A stretch of 24,251 nt of DNA from a virus. The position numbers and the translations under genes are program-made. The notes under the pieces were generated by a model. That model was not told where the DNA came from and ran no database searches. It was given only the letters and a program-made list of their open reading frames with translations. Location of the stretch: the IMG/VR virus record IMGVR_UViG_3300024518_002892, positions 1 to 24,251 of that record; one strand, 5' to 3'. How positions within the stretch are numbered: the first letter of the stretch is position 1; each line of letters opens with the position of its first letter. Positions 6,733 to 14,169 of this stretch are shown here, one piece after another.

Positions 6733-6783
6733 TGGTACCGCCTTCCCGGATTGAACGGGAGACCTCTAGATCCACAATCTAGG
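6733..6783 (-). other. attP: attP core: 3' half of tRNA-His (GTG)
   Basis: Read on the minus strand this is the 3' half of a tRNA-His gene: anticodon stem CTAGA/TCTAG (6782-6778, 6770-6766) around loop TTGTGGA with anticodon GTG, variable loop AGGTC, T arm TCCCG-TTCAATC-CGGGA (6760-6744), acceptor 3' strand AGGCGGT, discriminator A (6736) and CCA (6735-6733). No D arm or 5' acceptor strand (ACCGCCT) precedes it, so it is not a functional tRNA gene. Position just downstream of int marks it as the attachment site. A73 in tRNA-His fits an alphaproteobacterial host. Confidence 0.85.
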
Positions 6784-6911
6784 CAGCAGAGCGGAGAAAA
6801 TCGGCCTTCACGCCCTGCTATAAAGGGCTGAACGCCTGAAATAGCGGGCCATGCGCATCAGCCAAAAAGGGCGGTTTGGGGCGGAACGTTCGCGGAACAC
6901 CGCAGAAAGTC

Positions 6912-6930
6912 CCCACAAAATCACCCACAG
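6912..6930 (+). repeat. Right arm-type direct repeat (integrase arm candidate)
   Basis: Second perfect copy of the 19-bp repeat found at 6646-6664, same orientation, 128 bp to the right of the tRNA-His core. It lies in non-coding DNA, which argues against coding constraint as the reason for the match. Confidence 0.6.
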
Positions 6931-7054
6931 TGCGCTTGCTCGGAAACCCCTGTCCGGTTATCCCTGACACAGCCCATAACCAGCAATCAAAGGCCGGTTA
7001 ACTTGCGCCACATCGCGCGCCGCCGGGCATAGCGCCACTGCTTGAGGCGGTTGA

Positions 7055-8842
7055 TCAGGCGGCGGAACACTGGCGCACACCCTCCGACCGATCCGCTCGC
7101 CATTGCAGCCCGCGCATGATCATCATTGTCCGCTTGCCGCCGAGATAGGTGGCCACCAGAGCGCGCGACCACGAGGACGGGCCAGAGTTATAGCCCATAT
7201 CCAGATCGTCCAGTGTGCCGGCTGTAACGCCGGTTTGCCAGCAGCCTTCAAATATTCCGGCGCTGTGGCTGTGGCCTATCGTGGATTTGCTACCTGTTTT
7301 CGCAATAGAGCGAGCCGAGCCGCGCGACCCGTTGGGGCCTTTGTCGCCATGCAGCCCGCATTCAATCCCCTCGACCTGCCATGACTGGTCCGGTTGCAGG
7401 AAGACGGCCGCCCCCGGCGCCCCCATTTCCCGACAAGCCCATTCCAGCAAATGGAAGCCGTTATCTTTGTCCTCGATCGCGCCAAGCATCCGCTCGGCAC
7501 AGCGCAGATAGAAGCGCGCGTTGACCGGATCTGACTTCCAGTCGGAATCCGTGACCCAGCGCCGCAAATGGTCATCATGGTTCGAGGCGATGACGACGGT
7601 TTGAAGCCAGTCACGATGGCAGTATTTCAGGAAGTCGGCATCGGCCCGCACTTCGTCCAGCACGCTATCCTTGCCCGCCTGTCGAAGCTGGAACAGCTTG
7701 AACGGATCGCGGGCGTTGTGGTGCGAGCGTGAGAGGTGGTCGTGCAGATCATGGAGGTGCAGCTCTGCAGGGCGCAAAACATCAACCATGCCGCCGGGAC
7801 CGAAAAGCGTTGACCTGATGGATTGGTCAAGCTGGGCAACGTGGATGTCACCAGGGGTCAGCGCCGCGATATTGTTTGCCGGTCGAACCCGTCCACCACG
7901 CACGGTCAAGCCGATGTCATTGCAGGTTCCGTCTTCACCCGCGATGATATGGCGGGGCCACCACCGGCCAGCGCTGTCTACTTCGACCAGCATGGCCCCG
8001 TAGGTGTGGTGGTGGTCGGCTTTCTGGCCGGTCTTGGTCTCGGTATAATTGCGCTGGGTGACGGCGCCGGTCGTAAACAGCAGCTTGGCCGGTTCAGCGC
8101 GCATCGTGGCGACTGACCGCATTTCAACCTTGGTGGAAGCAAATATGCCAGAGGCCCGACCGGTGAAGGTGTCATATCCAGAAAGCGGGGTTGCCGCGGT
8201 GGCCGTGATCGGCGCATCGCCGGCAAAATGACAATCCGGCGCCAGAGCCACGCGGTCGGTGGACAGATAGGGCCTGACAGCAGGGTCAAACCATATCTCG
8301 TCACCCTCTGCGCTAGCGTCCTCGGTGTCAGCGCCCATGCGGCGGTAAGCGTTCAAATTGTAGTGAATAGGCCGCACGATGATTTCTGCATCATAGTGCC
8401 GGGCCAGCGCCTGCAGATTGCGCCAGAAGGCCGGGTGAATATGGGTATTATTCACGGCCCCGGTGATCAGATAGGTGGCCACCTCGTTCGGGCCGGGCAG
8501 CGCACGCGCTTGCGCCTCACGAGGGTCGATGCGTCCATCCGCGATGGGCCGGGCGTCCTCTTCGTCGAGCAATCCGTCTTCCACCGCGATTTTGCGGCGG
8601 CGCTGCTCTGCCATGCTGTCGGGGTCGCGCTGGCCCGCGGCACGATTGACAGGCGGATCCGGGATTTCGACACCCTGACGGCGGGCCAGATCGCGCCGGT
8701 AGCGCATAGAGCTGTCTGTGTACTCGACCCCGTGCTTGTCATAGATCAGCCGGGCCGCAGCCGCGACCGCGCCATTACACTCGAGCAGGGCCTCAACAGC
8801 CATGTCCTGAGTGATTTTTTGGAGGTTCGAGCCGCGCGGCAT
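7055..8842 (-). CDS. HTH + calcineurin-like metallophosphoesterase-type phage protein (T5 A1-like?)
   Basis: 595 residues, last clear gene of the late operon. The N-terminal ~55 residues look like a small DNA-binding helix-turn-helix (ITQDMAVEALLECNGAVAAAARLI then SSMRYRRDLARRQG-type helices). The second half carries, in order, motifs expected of calcineurin-like metallophosphoesterases: D332-x-H334 (GDIHVAQLD), D365/D368 (LHDLHDHL), N421-H422-D423 (ASNHDDHL), H498 (LHGD) and H524-x-H526 (GHSHSAG). This set coordinates two metal ions in phosphoesterases and Mre11-type nucleases. The protein resembles the T5 A1-type family of large phage proteins; that assignment is from memory and uncertain. 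A nuclease or DNA-processing role is inferred. It starts 8 bp after the Rz1 stop. Confidence 0.7.
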   Translation of the reverse strand: MPRGSNLQKITQDMAVEALLECNGAVAAAARLIYDKHGVEYTDSSMRYRRDLARRQGVEIPDPPVNRAAGQRDPDSMAEQRRRKIAVEDGLLDEEDARPIADGRIDPREAQARALPGPNEVATYLITGAVNNTHIHPAFWRNLQALARHYDAEIIVRPIHYNLNAYRRMGADTEDASAEGDEIWFDPAVRPYLSTDRVALAPDCHFAGDAPITATAATPLSGYDTFTGRASGIFASTKVEMRSVATMRAEPAKLLFTTGAVTQRNYTETKTGQKADHHHTYGAMLVEVDSAGRWWPRHIIAGEDGTCNDIGLTVRGGRVRPANNIAALTPGDIHVAQLDQSIRSTLFGPGGMVDVLRPAELHLHDLHDHLSRSHHNARDPFKLFQLRQAGKDSVLDEVRADADFLKYCHRDWLQTVVIASNHDDHLRRWVTDSDWKSDPVNARFYLRCAERMLGAIEDKDNGFHLLEWACREMGAPGAAVFLQPDQSWQVEGIECGLHGDKGPNGSRGSARSIAKTGSKSTIGHSHSAGIFEGCWQTGVTAGTLDDLDMGYNSGPSSWSRALVATYLGGKRTMMIMRGLQWRADRSEGVRQCSAA

Positions 8843-8850
8843 AGGCGGAT

Positions 8851-9120
8851 CTACTCGCTGTCCTGGCTGGCGACCAGATCAGCCACGTCTGCCAAGGTGT
8901 CCCGGCAATCGCGCCATGCGTCCTCGCCTCGCAGCATGAACACGGCTAGATCCACATCGCTTGCGGTGTCCGGGTCCGGCTCGACCGGGAAGTCAGCGCA
9001 GCTCAGGAGGGACGGCGGAATCACCAGCGGCGGGCGTATCACCCGCTCGACGGTCCCGCAGGATGCCAAGAGCGCCGCGCACAGCGGGGCTAGAAGCGCA
9101 TTCGTAAGTTTCCGGCGCAT
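8851..9120 (-). CDS. Rz1-like outer-membrane spanin lipoprotein
   Basis: 89 residues with a classic lipoprotein signal: basic MRRK, a hydrophobic stretch, and lipobox LLASC with Cys21 as the lipidation site. A proline motif follows (RPPLVIPPSLLSCADFP), typical of o-spanins of the Rz1/LysC type. The start lies inside the Rz gene in a different frame (128-bp overlap), the common overlapping spanin arrangement. With the i-spanin it would fuse inner and outer membranes at the last step of lysis. The C-terminal ~40 residues are acidic and longer than in lambda Rz1. Confidence 0.85.
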   Translation of the reverse strand: MRRKLTNALLAPLCAALLASCGTVERVIRPPLVIPPSLLSCADFPVEPDPDTASDVDLAVFMLRGEDAWRDCRDTLADVADLVASQDSE

Positions 9121-9370
9121 CTCTTACGGTCTCCTCGTCTTGGCGCTGTGTGGCGGTCTGTGCCGCCCGGTCGCGCGCTCTCGCTTCGGCCGCATCCAGA
9201 GCGGCCCGTGTGCGGGTGATTTCGGCTTCTGCTTTTGCGGTGGCGTCGAGGGCGTCGGCAAGGTCTTCGCGAGCAGATACCCAGCGAGAGCAAAAAAAAG
9301 CCGCCGCGATAAACAGCACCACGACAGCCCCCATCATTGCCTTGCCCCAAACGCTTGCCAGAAAACCCAT
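8993..9370 (-). CDS. Rz-like inner-membrane spanin
   Basis: 125 residues from ATG 9370, which overlaps the endolysin stop as TGATG; an in-frame GTG at 9382 is an alternative. One N-terminal transmembrane helix (MMGAVVVLFIAAAFFCSRW) is followed by a periplasmic coiled coil rich in Ala, Glu and Arg (EDLADALDATAKAEAEITRT). This is the i-spanin architecture. The Rz1-like gene starts within it. Together with holin and endolysin it forms the lysis cassette. Confidence 0.85.
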   Translation of the reverse strand: MGFLASVWGKAMMGAVVVLFIAAAFFCSRWVSAREDLADALDATAKAEAEITRTRAALDAAEARARDRAAQTATQRQDEETVRDAPETYECASSPAVRGALGILRDRRAGDTPAAGDSAVPPELR

Positions 9371-9807
9371 CACAGCCCCCACCGCACAGGCGAGCCCGGC
9401 CCGCCCTCTTGCGTCTTGACCTCACGGCGCAAGCGCGGGTCAAAGCTGATATGCGTGATGCCCCGGTTAGGCTCATGAATAAGCTGATCAAATGTGAGCA
9501 CGCTTTTTTCGATGGCTTGGCAGACCTCCAGCGGCGTCATTTCAGGATGCGCAAAATCGGCCGCATGACCCAAAGCGTGCGCGCTGGTCGAAACGCCACC
9601 CACGGCCCTGTTGACGAGCGGCGAGCGATAGCCTGACGTGATTTCCAGCGGCTGGTCGCCAAGAAGCCGGCGCACCTGCTCGAGACCGATTGCCAGCGCC
9701 TTGATGTTGGCCAGATGCTCCGGCTCTGGAATGTTCGACAGCCCACGCCGGGCGGCGGTCGCGGACTTGGTGAACTCTGGCAGGGTGAAGTGCTTACTGA
9801 TCCGCAT
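9370..9807 (-). CDS. Endolysin, peptidase M15 family
   Basis: 145 residues matching the M15 (Peptidase_M15_3) zinc peptidases that cleave peptidoglycan stem peptides. The zinc motif S-x-H-x-x-G-x-A-x-D is perfect at 75-84 (SAHALGHAAD: His77, Asp84) and the third ligand is His119 in THISFD. It begins MRISKHFTLPEF, the usual 'hFtl.Ef' N-terminus, and SGYRSPLVN at 58-66 is also typical. It has no signal peptide, so release depends on the holin. It overlaps the holin gene by 14 bp and the Rz gene by TGATG. Confidence 0.92.
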   Translation of the reverse strand: MRISKHFTLPEFTKSATAARRGLSNIPEPEHLANIKALAIGLEQVRRLLGDQPLEITSGYRSPLVNRAVGGVSTSAHALGHAADFAHPEMTPLEVCQAIEKSVLTFDQLIHEPNRGITHISFDPRLRREVKTQEGGPGSPVRWGL

Positions 9808-10018
9808 CGGCCCGCCCCTTCCAGATCCGCAGCCACTCGGTCAACTGGCCTTTGTCGATGATGCCGCGCATGAAGTAGAGCGCGCCACCGGCCACCAGCA
9901 GAGCGACCAGAGCGGCCACCGCGCCTTCCGGCGGAACCTTGCTCGTCACCCATAGAAGGCAGACGATAACCGCAGCGCTGAATAGCGGGCGCTGCCAGGT
10001 GCGGGCCTGATCAATCAT
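9794..10018 (-). CDS. Putative holin (two transmembrane helices)
   Basis: 74 residues from ATG 10018; the longer open frame upstream is out-of-frame sequence of the preceding gene. It has two hydrophobic helices (PLFSAAVIVCLLWVT and GAVAALVALLVAGGALYFM) separated by a short turn, and a charged C-terminus (RIWKGRADADQ), the layout of a class II-like holin. It lies directly before the endolysin (14-bp overlap) and after another small membrane protein (8-bp overlap). Assignment rests on topology and context. Confidence 0.7.
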   Translation of the reverse strand: MIDQARTWQRPLFSAAVIVCLLWVTSKVPPEGAVAALVALLVAGGALYFMRGIIDKGQLTEWLRIWKGRADADQ

Positions 10019-10292
10019 TGGGGCGCTCCTGTCTGCGTTCGATGCGGTTGATGGCCTCGACCATGAAAACCGTTCGCTCGTCCATCCGGCCAACCGTTTC
10101 CTGCATGGATGTGAAGCTAGCCGAATTGCGGATCGCCAGAGCTTCGACGCGCGCAATGTCGCGGTCTTGCTCCTCGTTTTTGGCCTGCATGAGAAACCAC
10201 TGCCCCACAAGGCCGGAGCAGATCGCCACGGTCGTCAAGATGTGGCCGACTGTGACTTCTCGTTTCACTGTCCAATGGTTTTGGTCAGCCAT
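10011..10292 (-). CDS. Membrane-anchored coiled-coil protein of the lysis region
   Basis: 93 residues: a cytoplasmic start (MADQNHWTVKREVTVG), one transmembrane helix (HILTTVAICSGLVGQWFLM) and a long charged coiled coil (EEQDRDIARVEALAI..., MDERTVFMVEAINRIERRQE). Such one-span coiled-coil proteins are frequent next to phage holins and may be an accessory or second holin; the role is not established here. It is the first gene after the terminator at 10313-10333, with AAAGGA as SD, and overlaps the holin gene by 8 bp. Confidence 0.65.
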   Translation of the reverse strand: MADQNHWTVKREVTVGHILTTVAICSGLVGQWFLMQAKNEEQDRDIARVEALAIRNSASFTSMQETVGRMDERTVFMVEAINRIERRQERPND

Positions 10293-10312
10293 CGGGGTTC
10301 CTTTCGGGCATG

Positions 10313-10333
10313 AAAAAGCCGCCCGGAGGCGGC
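10313..10333 (-). terminator. Intrinsic terminator between tail-tip and lysis genes
   Basis: Read leftward, GCCGCC-TCCG-GGCGGC forms a 6-bp GC stem with a stable UUCG-like tetraloop position, followed at once by TTTTT (10317-10313). It sits 5 bp after the J-like gene's stop codon and 21 bp before the next start, so transcription into the lysis genes must read through it or be re-initiated in a very short gap. Confidence 0.75.
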
Positions 10334-10338
10334 GCGAT

Positions 10339-13300
10339 TTACGGAGAGATAAGGACCGACATTTGCGTGCCGGTTCCGCCCAGCAAAATCTGGTCGGTCG
10401 TTGCTGCTGTCAGCTTGAGCAGGAGGCAGACGTGGGCTGTGCCTTCGTATGCGGTTGGTATGCGATAATCGACCCCGCCGCTAACGCCCTGCTGCTTCAC
10501 AAAGCCGCTCGACCCGTCAGCATTTAGCACCACATTCGCCCCATCAAGCTGGAAAGTAATGGTGCGCCCGTCCTGAATGATGTTTTCGGTTCCGGTGCCA
10601 ATCCAGGCATCGCCCGGCGCGCGCGAAGCGTCCACGATGCCAATGGCCCACTCCCCGACCACCGCTGCGTCAGTGGCTTCATTTGGCGACTGGAAATTGA
10701 TCGTGATGTCGGTGACTTGCAGAACGTCCAGCTCTTTAAGACCCGGCGCCTCAATCGCAACAACCACTTTGTACGCCGTCCCGCTAAACCCGGTATCTGA
10801 ACCAAGATTGTCTTGGAGGAGCTGGCGAGAAATGCGGCGAATGTTCGTGCCGTCGTCGTACCAGATCACGTCGTTTGTGGTGTCATTGTAGATTCGGCGC
10901 GCCGTGGCAGTCGGAACACCCGCACCCTCTTGAACGAAGGCCCGGTTGGCGGCGACCTTGTCATCATCAACTGAGTTATTTGCGAGCTTGGCGGTGGACA
11001 CCACGCCATCAGAGAGAAGCCCGGCACTGTCAATTGTGGCTTTCAAAGCCAGCGCGCCAAGGCCGGTCACTTGTGCGTTAGGGACATTTGTTTGCAGCAC
11101 GCCCGACGCATTAAGGGCCGTGCTGATGCGGCCGTCTGTCAGTTCGGTCGGAATGCTGGCGACGTTGCTTCCCCACGTCGCGCCGAGCGTCGCATTCGGC
11201 TCAGGCCGGTTGCCGTCATCATCAGCAACGCCGGACCAGCCGACCGAGGTGGCCCCGCCAACCGTCCAGGTCGAAGAAACCGTCACGTCAGCCCAGCTCG
11301 TCCAGCTTCCACCGCCGTAAACGTCTTCAGCCCGCGCCCGGACATTGTAGGTAGCCCCGCCGATCAGGCCGGCTACGGCTTTGGCCGTTTCGTCCGCCTC
11401 CACATAGAGCGTGGTGACATTGGTTGTTCCGTCCAGCCGGTATTGCACCGCAATCGAGCGCGTGCGCTGCAGATCATCGCCGGACAGAGCATCCCATGAA
11501 GCCGAAAAGCCCGGCAAAGCAAAGCTGCCCGCGGTCTGCGATGTCGAGGAAACCGCAAAGCTCGTCAGGGCCACGGCGCCCGTGGCGTCCACGCTGACCG
11601 GGATAATCTGGGCTTGTCCCCAAACGCCCCCATCGGAGCCATACCGCACGCGGACGTAATAGCTATTTCCCGCAATGGCCTGAATAGTCCGGCCGCGCGC
11701 CGCTTCGCCTCGGCTCAAAACCGTCTGGTCTGAAAACTCGGAATCTGTGGTTTTGCGAATGTCGATGGCCACTAGGCTTGCGCTTGCCGGAACACCGGCA
11801 GTCGGGGCCGTGACTGTCACCACGGGCCGGGCGTAGCCCTCTGCGCTGGCCTGCGTGGATCCGGCAGCAGTCCAGCCGCTTGGGGCCGCAATCGCCGCGC
11901 CACCCTGTTCGACCGCCGTTTCCAGCGTAAGCCAGTCCGAAGCGATATAGAACGAGCTGCGGTATCGAATGCGGATTGAATAGCCCCGCGCGCGCTCGAC
12001 GTTGGGGATGCGATAGCCGTTCAGGGCTTGAGCGCGCGAAAGGGTTGCGAGCGGGATATAGTCGCTATCGCCGGCAACGGACCCGCTTTCGCTGGAAAAC
12101 TGACCGCCAAGAAAATCGAGGCCAAGGCTTGCGCCCGCCTGTCGCTGATATTCGATTTCGACCGAGAAAACCGAAGCATCAATGCTGCCCGGAGCCGAAA
12201 TATTGAGGACAGACTGAACCGCGCCTTGCGGGCCGCTGACCTCTGTTGCCGTCACACTCCAGCCGGTCGGGGTCGCCGTGGTCGGAGCCGTTGCCGCCGC
12301 GACCGTGCCGGCGGGCGGGTCTTGCTCCTCGCTTGCGGCGGTCCAAGCATATTTGCTGTCAGTCTCGGAGCGGGCGGTGATGTCCACCGAGCCGTCAGGA
12401 TTGATCTTGCGCGCAATGACGCGATATTTTCCGTTTGCCGCGGAGCCATAGCTGTCGCTGTCGAGCGTGAAGACCTCGCCTTCCTGTATCTGGATAGCCT
12501 TGATCTTGTAACGCGCGGAAATTTCGCGAGGCTCGCGCTTGTTGCCGCCGTGTATCTTGGCCAGGCGCTGGGCGACCCGGTGGTCATCCGTGAACGGCAA
12601 GCGCAGCTCGGCCCACAAAACCTCGCCATCGTCCTCAGTTTCCCAAGTCGAATTGCGATAGGCCGGCGCTCCCGCGAAATTATAGCCCGCTGAGGGTTCG
12701 CGATACTGGACCGATACCGCGTTGGCCGTTTCCCGAATTGAGCGGGCGCCGGTCACGCGGATCGGCCCGGCCAAATCGTCGTCAGTCAGGGTGACGGTTG
12801 CGGTTTGAGCCTCGCCCGCATAGATCGAGATCAGGCCAGAGCGCGTGGTCAAAACGCCGGCTATAGCCGACATTATCGCCTCAAGCACTGCAATCGGATC
12901 GTCAGCCGCTGAGACAATTCCGCCGCCGCCAGTATAGCGCGCAATTGTGCCGCCTGCCTTCACCGCGACCGTCTCATCACACACGTCTGCAGCGTCAGCA
13001 AAGCTCTGCCAGTCGATCAGGGCATCCGGCACACCGAGCCCAAGAACGCGCGTCCCGTTCGTCTCAACGCCCCGGATGTAGTCAAGCGCCCACAAAGCCG
13101 GGTTTTGGCTCCATGCGATATACGAGGCATTTGTCGGGTCATTGCCGGGCGAGCTGTCGAGGCGCGGGTCATAAACCTGCCGACCGCGCATGATGAACAG
13201 AGGCGAAGGAATGCCGCTGGTCCAGACTTCCGGGTCGTACTCATAGCGTAGATGAGCCAGCGCAACGCCCTTCCCCGCATGCGCACTGGTCCAGTCGCTG

Positions 13301-13791
13301 ATTTCGGAAACCGCTGTTGCAAATGCGGTCTGGCTCTCCGTCCCGAGCTTGGTTTCGATCCGGCATTTAGAATCGGCCCACTTTGACGGGACGGTAACAA
13401 AACCGGACCCGTCGAGCGTCACGGTCTCGTTATTCAGCCGGATGGCCTCGACGCTCTCATATGGCCCGCCATCACCAAGAGCCGCTATAAAGTGCGCGTA
13501 TTTGTTATTCGAGGAGGTGCGCTGGGCGATGATCTGGCCGGCAATGGCCGTCTCGCCATAGATGACCTGCCGCGGCGCGTCCGGGTTAGGCTGGAAAGCC
13601 AGCGGCCGGCCCGGATCATTGAAGCTGGGAGATTTGGGCTTGGGCGTCAGGGCGCTTGACGCAAGGCCAAGCCCGACCGATATGAGCGCGCGCTGGGCGA
13701 AGCCCCAAAGCGTGGCCCCTACCGATTGCGTAAATCCGGCGGTGAGCGCGGATGCAATGAAGGTCGTGACAGCACCGACGACAGGAGGCAT
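10339..13791 (-). CDS. J-like tail tip / host specificity protein
   Basis: 1150 residues from ATG 13791 (TGATG overlap; AGGAGG-like SD absent but coupling is exact; a GTG at 13803 is an alternative). The N-terminus has a Gly/Ala-rich hydrophobic region (~10-45) and then DAPRQVIYGETAIAGQI, typical of lambda J/GTA gp15-type central tail proteins. Residues ~150-450 form the hub-like part (IPSPLFIMRGRQVYDPR, NPALWALDYIRG). The middle third has fibronectin-III-like repeats (e.g. PTGWSVTATEV, NVRARAEDVYGGGSW), and the C-terminal ~190 residues are a distinct module likely for receptor contact (RRIYNDTTNDVIWYDDGTN). It would sit at the tail tip and govern host binding and DNA delivery. Confidence 0.88.
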   Translation of the reverse strand: MPPVVGAVTTFIASALTAGFTQSVGATLWGFAQRALISVGLGLASSALTPKPKSPSFNDPGRPLAFQPNPDAPRQVIYGETAIAGQIIAQRTSSNNKYAHFIAALGDGGPYESVEAIRLNNETVTLDGSGFVTVPSKWADSKCRIETKLGTESQTAFATAVSEISDWTSAHAGKGVALAHLRYEYDPEVWTSGIPSPLFIMRGRQVYDPRLDSSPGNDPTNASYIAWSQNPALWALDYIRGVETNGTRVLGLGVPDALIDWQSFADAADVCDETVAVKAGGTIARYTGGGGIVSAADDPIAVLEAIMSAIAGVLTTRSGLISIYAGEAQTATVTLTDDDLAGPIRVTGARSIRETANAVSVQYREPSAGYNFAGAPAYRNSTWETEDDGEVLWAELRLPFTDDHRVAQRLAKIHGGNKREPREISARYKIKAIQIQEGEVFTLDSDSYGSAANGKYRVIARKINPDGSVDITARSETDSKYAWTAASEEQDPPAGTVAAATAPTTATPTGWSVTATEVSGPQGAVQSVLNISAPGSIDASVFSVEIEYQRQAGASLGLDFLGGQFSSESGSVAGDSDYIPLATLSRAQALNGYRIPNVERARGYSIRIRYRSSFYIASDWLTLETAVEQGGAAIAAPSGWTAAGSTQASAEGYARPVVTVTAPTAGVPASASLVAIDIRKTTDSEFSDQTVLSRGEAARGRTIQAIAGNSYYVRVRYGSDGGVWGQAQIIPVSVDATGAVALTSFAVSSTSQTAGSFALPGFSASWDALSGDDLQRTRSIAVQYRLDGTTNVTTLYVEADETAKAVAGLIGGATYNVRARAEDVYGGGSWTSWADVTVSSTWTVGGATSVGWSGVADDDGNRPEPNATLGATWGSNVASIPTELTDGRISTALNASGVLQTNVPNAQVTGLGALALKATIDSAGLLSDGVVSTAKLANNSVDDDKVAANRAFVQEGAGVPTATARRIYNDTTNDVIWYDDGTNIRRISRQLLQDNLGSDTGFSGTAYKVVVAIEAPGLKELDVLQVTDITINFQSPNEATDAAVVGEWAIGIVDASRAPGDAWIGTGTENIIQDGRTITFQLDGANVVLNADGSSGFVKQQGVSGGVDYRIPTAYEGTAHVCLLLKLTAATTDQILLGGTGTQMSVLISP

Positions 13792-14162
13792 CAGATCACC
13801 CAAGCATGAGAGCAGGCGCGAAGCGGGCGGCGCGTATAGCCGCCGTCCGGCGCAAGGAAGATTGCGAAGGAGCCGTCAGCGATGCCCAAGGCATCCACGG
13901 GCGGCGAAGGCAGGGCCACGATGGCGCCCCAAGGCGCGCGGGCGGGGTCTGTTGGGGTTCCCGCGTAGTCGGCCATCAGATCGGCCAGGCGGTATCCGTT
14001 GCGCCGGATGACGCGCAGGGCGCCGAACTTGTTTGACCAGTAGGGGAGGCTGACGGGGTGTCCACTGTCAGCCAGCCATGCGGCGGCATAGCGCGCGCAA
14101 TCCCAATCGCGATAATCCACCAGGCGGCGGCGGTTGCGGGCGAGGAATGCCTCAAGCCGCAA
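13791..14162 (-). CDS. DUF6950/NlpC-P60-like tail-tip protein
   Basis: The frame encodes a protein like DUF6950/GTA gp14-type cysteine peptidase-like tail proteins: RDWDCARYAAAWLADSG (the Cys position of the NlpC/P60 fold), FGALRVIRRNGYRLADLM, APWGAIVALP, ALGIADG and a final SHAWVI. Homologous start regions suggest translation begins near residue KDRLRLEAFLARN. The only standard start there is TTG 14162; GTG 14240 would overlap the previous gene by 71 bp, and ATT 14174 sits on the upstream stop codon. No good SD is seen for any. In GTAs the equivalent protein helps penetrate the cell wall; whether the catalytic His is kept is unclear. The end overlaps the J-like gene as TGATG. Confidence 0.75.
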   Translation of the reverse strand: MRLEAFLARNRRRLVDYRDWDCARYAAAWLADSGHPVSLPYWSNKFGALRVIRRNGYRLADLMADYAGTPTDPARAPWGAIVALPSPPVDALGIADGSFAIFLAPDGGYTRRPLRACSHAWVI

Positions 14163-14169
14163 GCGGTCT

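Larger units (their letters stand above)
6717..7054. other. Non-coding attachment region between convergent operons
   Basis: This 338-bp gap separates the rightward early operon (ending with int) from the leftward late operon. It contains the tRNA-His half, the right-hand 19-bp repeat, a 5-bp stem-loop at 6812-6828 (GCCCT/AGGGC) without a T tract, and a GCGGAAC direct repeat (6881-6887 and 6892-6898) around a GAACGTTC palindrome. TATAAAGGG occurs on both sides of the core (6718-6726 and 6819-6827). I see no convincing intrinsic terminator and no convincing gene, apart from a doubtful short minus-strand frame at its right edge. Confidence 0.6.

Noticed and set aside
6733-6790. Functional tRNA-His gene
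   Set aside because: Only the 3' half is present; sequence 5' of the anticodon stem (minus strand) has no D arm and no ACCGCCT acceptor strand.
6811-6832. Stem-loop GCCCT/AGGGC as terminator for int or the late operon
   Set aside because: Five base pairs only and no T tract in either direction.
6733-7055. Prophage/chromosome boundary at the tRNA half
   Set aside because: Genes on both sides are phage genes; late lysis and head/tail genes continue for 17 kb to the right, so no bacterial DNA begins here.
6987-7103. Short basic minus-strand frame (38 aa) after the metallophosphoesterase-like gene
   Set aside because: It overlaps that gene's end by 49 bp, lacks a good ribosome-binding site and matches nothing I know; composition is like GC-rich shadow. 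It remains possible but unsupported.
8228-9478. 416-aa plus-strand frame
   Set aside because: It is antisense to the metallophosphoesterase-like, spanin and endolysin genes, all of which have recognisable motifs; GC-rich shadow frame.
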